A DNA stretch of 6,739 nucleotides from an uncultured Bacteroidales bacterium (GTDB lineage Bacteria; Bacteroidota; Bacteroidia; Bacteroidales; UBA932): the NCBI GenBank assembly GCA_937901105.1, contig CALCHD010000190.1, positions 1 through 6,739 on the forward strand, written 5' to 3'. The position numbers and the translations under genes were made by a program. Positions 1 to 5,016 of this stretch are shown here, piece by piece. The stretch's first letter is position 1. Every line of letters starts with the position of its first letter. The notes under the pieces were generated by a model. That model saw nothing but the letters and a program-made list of their open reading frames with translations. It did no database searches and was not told where the DNA came from.

Positions 1-296
<296 letters not shown>

Positions 297-424
297 AGTT
301 GTGGAGCGTGTATCATATAAGGTACAACGTAGCAAAATAGCTAATATTTTTTCTCTCTCTTACACCATATACTGGGAGGCACCCAGCAAAAACAGCCAGT
401 ACGCGAGTACGAAAGAGAATAAAT
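297..424 (+). other. 23S-5S internal transcribed spacer with predicted folded structure
   Basis: This spacer of about 128 nt has no tRNA gene. By eye it can fold into a closed structure. An 11-bp helix with one mismatch pairs 346-356 with 414-424, ending at the 5' border of the 5S. Inside it lie two hairpins: CTGGG/CCCAG (372-376 with 382-386, loop AGGCA) and GTAC/GTAC capped by a GCGA tetraloop of the GNRA type (399-410). The placement suggests a processing signal that separates 23S and 5S precursors, which is inference. No coding sequence is evident. Confidence 0.55.
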
Positions 425-537
425 AATGGTGGTAATAGCGACGGGGATCCACCTCTTCCCATCCCGAACAGAGAAGTTAAGCCCGTTAGCGCCGATGGTA
501 CTGCTATACCAAGTGGGAGAGTAGGTAGCCGCCAACC
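425..537 (+). rRNA. rrf: 5S ribosomal RNA
   Basis: This is a complete 5S rRNA of about 113 nt. The conserved core CCACCTCTTCCCATCCCGAA (449-468) is followed by CAGAGAAGTTAAGCCC, GCGCCGATGGTACTGC-like sequence and GTGGGAGAGTAGG, as in Bacteroidetes 5S genes. The terminal helix I pairs TGGTGG (427-432) with CCGCCA (529-534), with one G-U pair, and this sets the ends to within a few bases. It is the last gene of the rrn operon, as shown by the terminator that starts a few bases downstream. Confidence 0.96.
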
Positions 538-540
538 TTC

Positions 541-575
541 AGAGGATAATCAGAAATGGTTATCCTCTTTTTTTT
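541..575 (+). terminator. Intrinsic terminator of the rrn operon
   Basis: AGAGGATAATC (541-551) pairs with GGTTATCCTCT (558-568), an 11-bp stem with one G-T wobble and a 6-nt loop AGAAAT. An unbroken run of eight T (568-575) follows. It lies directly after the 5S and is a textbook rho-independent terminator. Confidence 0.95.
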
Positions 576-842
576 GTTTCAGTCGGTTACATTCTTGATT
601 GTGGAGAGGCTGATTGTCATGATAACACCCCAATCTGTGACAAATGGTGCTCTAGCAGGGGAGATTGTCACGTAGATGAGGTATTCTGTGACGATCGGTG
701 TGATGAATTGATATTCCCGCAGGAGGACCTCATTCGACGGTTGCGAGTTATTTCGCAGTGAAACGGAGAAATGACGAAGCAGAGGAGACTGCGTCGTCCT
801 CCGAGGAGAATATCTGTTCATCCAGAGTAATTCATATAATGT
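576..842. other. Intergenic stretch with only a doubtful reverse-strand ORF
   Basis: I see no confident gene here. On the minus strand an ORF of 80 codons (821 down to 579) encodes a peptide with segments such as REYQFITPIVTEYLIYVTIS and ARAPFVTDWGVIM. I do not recognise it. There is no TAnnTTTG promoter element upstream on that strand, and a second minus-strand frame is also open for 27 codons across 749-832. The plus strand is open in one frame over 576-749 with many Cys and Asp codons, but that frame has no ATG. The stretch could be a decayed small gene or noncoding DNA with chance openness. Confidence 0.25.
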
Positions 843-887
843 TTGAACATTTGTTGATGTAGTGCGTTCTATTCAGAAAATGTTCAA
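843..887. repeat. Perfect 10-bp inverted repeat upstream of the small ORF
   Basis: TTGAACATTT (843-852) and AAATGTTCAA (878-887) are exact reverse complements separated by 25 nt, and the pairing can be extended outward by two G-T wobbles. The right arm ends 3 nt before the ATG at 891. The repeat could be a two-half-site operator or an mRNA hairpin over the start region of the small ORF. No T-run follows, so it is not an intrinsic terminator. Confidence 0.6.
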
Positions 888-890
888 GTC

Positions 891-1010
891 ATGTCAATTA
901 AGCCTTACCATAAAGCCAGAAAAGTCCATGTTACCAGTATTGCAGAGTATACGAGGATTGCGGCCATTATAATTATGTTTGCAGTGTTGTTATTGATTGT
1001 GCTGGTGTAG
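891..1010 (+). CDS. Possible small single-pass membrane protein, 39 aa
   Basis: An ATG at 891 opens a 39-codon frame ending in TAG at 1008-1010. The N-terminal half is basic (KPYHKARKVHV, residues 4-14). It is followed by a linker (TSIAEYTRIAA) and a strongly hydrophobic tail (IIIMFAVLLLIVLV, 26-39) that runs to the stop codon. This is the layout of a tail-anchored or N-in single-span small membrane protein. The ORF sits between the rrn terminator and agcS, on the agcS strand and 56 bp before it. A weak match to the Bacteroidetes -7 element (AATGTTTG, 838-845) lies upstream, overlapping the inverted repeat. I recognise no family. Because so short a frame can arise by chance, the call rests only on its amphipathic-to-hydrophobic organisation and position. 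Confidence 0.35.
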   Translation: MSIKPYHKARKVHVTSIAEYTRIAAIIIMFAVLLLIVLV

Positions 1011-1030
1011 ATATTTTTATTCCATTTCCT

Positions 1031-1039
1031 TATATTTGC
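1031..1039 (+). promoter_or_regulatory. Bacteroidetes-type -7 promoter element for agcS
   Basis: TATATTTGC is a perfect match to the Bacteroidetes housekeeping sigma consensus TAnnTTTG. It lies 27 bp before the agcS ATG, giving an expected 5' UTR of about 20-25 nt. No good -33 TTG is found at the usual 19-21 bp spacing, so the promoter may be weak or activator-assisted. Confidence 0.6.
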
Positions 1040-1066
1040 AGCTTATTAATCTATAAATAGAAGGTG

Positions 1067-2467
1067 ATGGAGAGCTTAAATACTTTTATCGGGTCCATAA
1101 ACGATGTTTTGTGGTCGTATATCCTGATTGTAATGCTTATTGGATGTGCCCTTTATTTTACATTCAAGACAAAATTTCTGCAATTCAGGATGGTTGGAGA
1201 GATGGTTAGATTGTTGGGTGATTCCACTTCAACTACAAGTGAGGGTAAGAAGCATATTTCTTCTTTTGAGGCATTTATGGTTTCGTTGGCCAGCAGGGTT
1301 GGCACTGGCAATCTTGCAGGTGTGGCAACGGCTATTGCTGTTGGCGGTCCGGGTGCTGTTTTTTGGATGTGGATTATTGCTCTTCTAGGTGCTTCATCAG
1401 CGTTTGTAGAGTCTACTTTAGCACAGCTCTTTAAGGTTAAGGGCAAGGATTCTTTTGTTGGAGGTCCTGCTTATTATATGAGAATTGGCTTGAAGAAGCC
1501 TTGGATGGGAGCATTGTTTGCTGTCCTTCTCATTTTTACATTCCCTTTCTCTTTCAATTCAGTTCAGAGCAACACTATTTGTGCTGCATTCCAACAGGCA
1601 TTCAACTTTGATCCTACCATTGTAGGAATAGTCCTTACAGTGTTCACTTTTATTATCATTTTTGGCGGTATACAGCGTATTGCCAAGGTGAGTTCCATTA
1701 TAGTGCCTGTTATGGCGGTGGGTTATATATTGTTGGCTTTGTATATTGTAGCAGTTAATTTCAAGCAGATACCTCAAGTTATTGAGCTTATTGTTTCCAG
1801 TGCATTCGGCTGGAACCAGGCTTTTGGAGGTATGATTGGTGCGGCCCTTATGAACGGTATAAAGAGAGGCCTTTTCAGCAATGAGGCAGGAGAGGGTTCA
1901 GCTCCAAATGTGGCAGCAACAGCGGATGTCAGCCACCCGGTAAAGCAGGGCCTTATCCAGACATTGGGAGTGTTTACCGATACTCTTGTTATATGTACCT
2001 GTACAGCATTCATCATCCTTTTCAGCGGCGTGGCCTTCACTTCTGATGCCAATGGCATACAGCTTACGCAGACAGCACTTGCAAGCCAGATTGGTGAATC
2101 GGGAAATATTTTCGTAGCTGTTGCCATCATGTTTTTTGCATTCAGCAGCATTATTGGAAATTACTATTATGGTGAGGCCAATGTGCGTTATCTTACAGAC
2201 AGCAAGGTTGTTATGACGGTTTTCCGTCTTTTGGTGTGCGGCATGGTGATGTTCGGTGCACTTGCTTCGCTGGATCTTGCATGGAGCCTTGCTGATTTGT
2301 GCATGGCCTGTATGACAGCATGTAATCTTGTTGCAATCACACTGTTAAGCAAATATGTAGTGCGTCTTCTTAAAGATTATAAGGCACAAAAAAAACAGGG
2401 TATCAAAGACCCTGTTTTCAAGAAGGAGAGCATGCCTGACATCCAGAGTGACCTGGAGTGCTGGTAG
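1067..2467 (+). CDS. agcS: Sodium:alanine/glycine symporter family protein (AgcS/AlsT)
   Basis: This 466-residue inner-membrane protein belongs to the alanine or glycine:cation symporter family (Na_Ala_symp), which uses the sodium gradient to import alanine, glycine or related small amino acids. Visible hallmarks are ASRVGTGNLAGVATA (residues 75-89), the loop GGPGAVFWMW (93-102), GGPAYYM (132-138) and the highly conserved GIKRGLFSNEAGEGSAPN (264-281). About ten hydrophobic segments are spread between residues 15 and 430. Length is normal for the family. A GTG at 1064 is one codon upstream; I prefer the ATG at 1067. The AGAAGG at 1059-1064 is too close to be a useful ribosome site. The C-terminal tail (about 431-466) is hydrophilic and its DNA doubles as an antisense terminator for trmD. 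Exact substrate cannot be told from sequence. The gene converges with trmD with a 22-bp gap. I found no glycine riboswitch upstream. Confidence 0.93.
   Translation: MESLNTFIGSINDVLWSYILIVMLIGCALYFTFKTKFLQFRMVGEMVRLLGDSTSTTSEGKKHISSFEAFMVSLASRVGTGNLAGVATAIAVGGPGAVFWMWIIALLGASSAFVESTLAQLFKVKGKDSFVGGPAYYMRIGLKKPWMGALFAVLLIFTFPFSFNSVQSNTICAAFQQAFNFDPTIVGIVLTVFTFIIIFGGIQRIAKVSSIIVPVMAVGYILLALYIVAVNFKQIPQVIELIVSSAFGWNQAFGGMIGAALMNGIKRGLFSNEAGEGSAPNVAATADVSHPVKQGLIQTLGVFTDTLVICTCTAFIILFSGVAFTSDANGIQLTQTALASQIGESGNIFVAVAIMFFAFSSIIGNYYYGEANVRYLTDSKVVMTVFRLLVCGMVMFGALASLDLAWSLADLCMACMTACNLVAITLLSKYVVRLLKDYKAQKKQGIKDPVFKKESMPDIQSDLECW
2388..2418 (-). terminator. Intrinsic terminator of trmD, embedded in the agcS 3' coding region
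   Basis: Read on the minus strand, AAAACAGGG (2418-2410) pairs with CCCTGTTTT (2400-2392), a perfect 9-bp stem with a 9-nt loop. The T-run spans 2395-2388, eight T in all, half of them in the stem. It lies 72 bp downstream of the trmD stop in the correct orientation. On the plus strand the same hairpin is followed by only four T and sits before the agcS stop, so it should act mainly for trmD. Confidence 0.8.
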
Positions 2468-2489
2468 CATCCTTATATTTCAAGATAAC

Positions 2490-3167
2490 CTATTTTTTCA
2501 AAAGATCAGGTCTGAGTCGGGCAGTTCTCTCAAGGGACTGCTCTTCTTGCCATTGGGCAATAAGTTTTGGGTTTCCCGACAGCAATACCTTTGGCACTTC
2601 CCAGCCGTTGAAGTTAGCCGGACGGGTGTATACAGGTGCTGAAAGCAGATTGTCCTGGAAACAGTCGCTCAATGCTGAAGTCTCGTCGGAGATAGCTCCA
2701 GGGATAAGTCTGATCACTGCATCACACACTACAGCTGCCGCAAGCTCGCCACCGCTCAATACATAGTCTCCAATTGAGATCTCCATGGTGATCAGGTGCT
2801 CGCGGATTCTGTGGTCTATGCCTTTGTAGTGTCCGCAAAGGATCATAATGTTCTCCATGCAGGAAAGCCTGTTGGCGATAGGCTGGTCAAGTACATTTCC
2901 GTCGGGAGACATATAAATTATCTCATCATAGTTCCTCTCTGCCTTGAGCTTGTTGATGAGGGTGTAGATTGGCTCTATCATAAGGATCATCCCTGCATCT
3001 CCGCCATAGCTGTAGTCGTCTACCTGGTGGTAGTTGCCTTTGCCGTATTCCCTTATGTCGTGGATATGTATCTCCACAAGCCCCTTGTTCTTCGCCCTTT
3101 GTACAATTGAATGGTTCAACGGGCTCTCCAATAGTTCCGGAACAACTGTTAGTATGTCTATTCTCAT
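2490..3167 (-). CDS. trmD: tRNA (guanine-N1-)-methyltransferase TrmD
   Basis: This cytoplasmic SPOUT-class enzyme transfers a methyl group from S-adenosylmethionine to N1 of G37 in tRNAs with a G36G37 sequence, preventing +1 frameshifting. The protein is 225 residues. The trefoil-knot SAM site is seen as MILCGHYKGIDHRI (108-121) and ISIGDYVLSGGEL (130-142). The likely general base is Asp172 in CFQDNLL, matching E. coli D169 by my alignment, and Arg153 in RLIPG is conserved. VYTRP (179-183) and LERTARLRPDLL close the C-terminal domain. The family's YGGGAGM loop reads YGGDAGM here (54-60). An in-frame ATG 39 nt upstream (3206) lies inside the -7 promoter box, so the start at 3167, giving MRIDILTVVPE, is chosen. 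The gene stands alone, convergent with agcS and divergent from the DUF349 gene. The stop is TAG. Confidence 0.97.
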   Translation of the reverse strand: MRIDILTVVPELLESPLNHSIVQRAKNKGLVEIHIHDIREYGKGNYHQVDDYSYGGDAGMILMIEPIYTLINKLKAERNYDEIIYMSPDGNVLDQPIANRLSCMENIMILCGHYKGIDHRIREHLITMEISIGDYVLSGGELAAAVVCDAVIRLIPGAISDETSALSDCFQDNLLSAPVYTRPANFNGWEVPKVLLSGNPKLIAQWQEEQSLERTARLRPDLLKK

Positions 3168-3202
3168 AAAGCTGATATATTCTATCTGGTATTCACTTGG
3201 AT

Positions 3203-3234
3203 GCAAAGATATAAAATAGTTACCCTTTTATCAA
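3203..3234 (-). promoter_or_regulatory. trmD promoter (-33/-7, Bacteroidetes type)
   Basis: On the minus strand TATCTTTGC (3211-3203) matches the -7 consensus TAnnTTTG perfectly. ATTG, with TTG at 3234-3232, provides a -33 element at a spacing of 20 bp. The expected transcript start is near 3196, which leaves a 5' UTR of about 30 nt before the trmD ATG at 3167. Confidence 0.75.
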
Positions 3235-3250
3235 TTTTTACTATCTTTGC
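3220..3250 (+). promoter_or_regulatory. Promoter of the DUF349-yidC operon
   Basis: TATCTTTGC at 3242-3250 is a perfect -7 element and is identical to the trmD one on the other strand. The -33 position holds TTA (3220-3222) with a 19-bp spacer, a partial match to TTG. The expected start near 3257 gives a leader of about 22 nt to the ATG at 3279. It overlaps the divergent trmD promoter. Confidence 0.7.
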
Positions 3251-3278
3251 AAGATTACAATTTTATAGTCTGCGCATT

Positions 3279-5000
3279 ATGGACAAAGAAAGAAATTCTA
3301 CGGCGCCAGCTGATATGCAGATGGCACTGGATGCTGCTCAAATCCTCCAGCAGATGAAGGATTTGCTGGGTTCAGAGGAATCCCAGGATATGTTTGAAAA
3401 GACAGAGCCTATGAAGGCTATGTTCTACACTGCCCTTAACGGAGAGAAGGAGGGTGCTGATGAAGGGAAGCTTCAGGCGCTGGCCGCTGTTGAAGCGGAG
3501 TTCAAGGCCCTTTATTCTGATGTGAAGAAGATGAAAAAGGAAAATAAGGAGGCCGCAGAGAAGGTTAAGGAGGAGAACTATGCTGTTAAGGCACAGATTG
3601 TGGAGGAGCTCAAGGCCCTTCTGGAGAAGACGGAGGACATGAATGTGACTTTTCCTGCCTTCAAGGAGCTTCAGAACAGGTGGAAGGCTGCAGGGCAGGT
3701 GCCGCAGGCAAAAGCAAAGGATCTGCTTGATACATACCAGCATTACGTAGAGAAGTTCTATGACTATATAAAGATCAGCAACGAGTTCAGGGATATGGAC
3801 TTCAAGAAGAATCTTGAGGCAAAGAGCGCGTTGTGCGGGAAGGCAGAGGCCCTTGCGCAGAATGAGAATGTGGTGGAGGCCTTCAAGGAGCTGCAGAAGC
3901 TTCATGAGGAGTGGAAGGAGACAGGTCCTGTAGCAAAGGAGTTCAGGGACCAGATATGGGAGAGGTTCAAGAATGCGACATCTGCAATCAACAAGAGGCA
4001 CCAGCAGCATTATGAGCAGCTGAAGGAGAGCCAGAAGAAGAACCTGGCCGCAAAGGAGCTCCTTTGTGAGAAGGCAGAGGAGATTGCAGTTACTCTTCCC
4101 GACAGTTCCAACGGCTGGAATGACCTTTCAAAGAGGATGGACCAGCTTCAGGAGGAGTGGAAGAAGATAGGGTTTGCATCAAAGAAGGACAATCAGAAGA
4201 TATATGACCGCTTCAGGGCAGCATGTGACAAGTTCTATGCAGAGAAGAGGGTATACTATACAGATTTCAAGAATGTAATGCAGGACAATCTTTCCCTTAA
4301 GGAGGAGCTTTGCGCAAAGGCAGAGGCACTTATGGAGAGCGAGAACTGGAAGGAGGCTACCGACCAGCTGATTGCCCTACAAAAGCAGTGGAAGCAGGTA
4401 GGACCTGTTGTACGCAAGCAGTCAGATGTTGTGTGGAAGAGGTTCAGGGCAGCATGTGACCATTTCTTTGACAGGAAAATGCGTCACGAGCAGGAGGAGC
4501 TCCAGCAGTTTGAGGACAATCTTAAGCAGAAGGAGGAGCTTGTTGCGGAGATCCGTGCCTACAGGATAAAGAATGACAGGGCAGAGGATATCCGTGCAAT
4601 GAGAGAGTTCCAGAACAGGTGGAATGCCATTGGCTTTGTGCCGTTCAAGGAGAAGGAGAGGGTTCAGAAGGAGTTCAATGACGCTATGGACAGCCATTTT
4701 GCAGATATCAGGTCTCAAGAGACAGAAAAGCAGCTCAAGAAGTTTAGGAGAATGGTTACCGAGGTGAAGAATACCGGAAAAGGTGACAGAGGCCTGAAAT
4801 TTGAGAGGGAGAAGCTTCTTCAGAAATACCGCAAGGTTGAGCAGGATATTGCAACCCTTGAGAACAATATGGGCTTCTTTGCAAAATCAAAGAATGCGGA
4901 TTCCATGCTTGCAGATATAAGGAAGAAGATTGCAGCGGCAAAGGATGAGCTTCTTAAGATAGAGGAGAAGATAAGCATCATTGACAGTCAGTTTGAATAA
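3279..5000 (+). CDS. DUF349 domain-containing coiled-coil protein, five tandem repeats
   Basis: This 573-residue, highly charged (Lys/Glu-rich) and largely helical protein has no membrane segment. Five tandem DUF349 units are visible, each with an invariant Trp followed four residues later by Gly: W135/G139, W212/G216, W294/G298, W371/G375 and W448/G452. Units 2 to 4 also show an aromatic-x-RF motif (WERF, YDRF, WKRF) followed by alanine. The N-terminal 120 residues and the C-terminal stretch from about 480 look like coiled coil. The molecular role of DUF349 proteins is not established to my knowledge, and I infer only a protein-protein or nucleic-acid scaffolding type of fold. A frame extension to an ATG at 3201 would add 26 hydrophobic residues but would run across the promoter, so the ATG at 3279 is preferred. 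The gene is followed after 16 bp, with no terminator, by yidC, so cotranscription is likely. Confidence 0.88.
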   Translation: MDKERNSTAPADMQMALDAAQILQQMKDLLGSEESQDMFEKTEPMKAMFYTALNGEKEGADEGKLQALAAVEAEFKALYSDVKKMKKENKEAAEKVKEENYAVKAQIVEELKALLEKTEDMNVTFPAFKELQNRWKAAGQVPQAKAKDLLDTYQHYVEKFYDYIKISNEFRDMDFKKNLEAKSALCGKAEALAQNENVVEAFKELQKLHEEWKETGPVAKEFRDQIWERFKNATSAINKRHQQHYEQLKESQKKNLAAKELLCEKAEEIAVTLPDSSNGWNDLSKRMDQLQEEWKKIGFASKKDNQKIYDRFRAACDKFYAEKRVYYTDFKNVMQDNLSLKEELCAKAEALMESENWKEATDQLIALQKQWKQVGPVVRKQSDVVWKRFRAACDHFFDRKMRHEQEELQQFEDNLKQKEELVAEIRAYRIKNDRAEDIRAMREFQNRWNAIGFVPFKEKERVQKEFNDAMDSHFADIRSQETEKQLKKFRRMVTEVKNTGKGDRGLKFEREKLLQKYRKVEQDIATLENNMGFFAKSKNADSMLADIRKKIAAAKDELLKIEEKISIIDSQFE

Positions 5001-5016
5001 TCAATAAAAAAACAAT

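Noticed and set aside
840..1066. Glycine riboswitch upstream of agcS
   Set aside because: agcS genes are often controlled this way in other bacteria, but I could not find the conserved aptamer core here, and the predicted leader is only about 20-25 nt.
1153..2151. Several minus-strand ORFs of 72-125 codons opposite agcS
   Set aside because: They overlap a well-conserved transporter, show no family signatures, and have no promoter elements.
2521..2560. Plus-strand terminator for agcS (GCAGTT/GACTGC stem and TTGCC/GGCAA stem)
   Set aside because: Both stems are short and lack a following T-run, and they encode ordinary TrmD residues.
3168..3206. 13-residue N-terminal extension of TrmD from the ATG at 3206
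   Set aside because: The codon lies within the trmD -7 box, and TrmD proteins normally begin MRIDI or similar, as at 3167.
3201..3278. Upstream start for the DUF349 protein giving a hydrophobic signal-like N-terminus
   Set aside because: The extension crosses the -33 and -7 elements, so the transcript should start after it, and the rest of the protein looks soluble.
3389..3396. TATGTTTG match to the -7 promoter consensus inside the DUF349 gene
   Set aside because: It is an eight-base motif with four fixed AT-rich positions within coding sequence. No gene starts downstream, so a chance match is likely.
3372..4010. 212-codon Leu/Cys-rich ORF on the minus strand inside the DUF349 gene
   Set aside because: It is the mirror of a Lys/Glu-rich coding sequence (AAG and GAG read as Leu codons on the other strand). 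It has no promoter, and the plus-strand protein has clear repeats.
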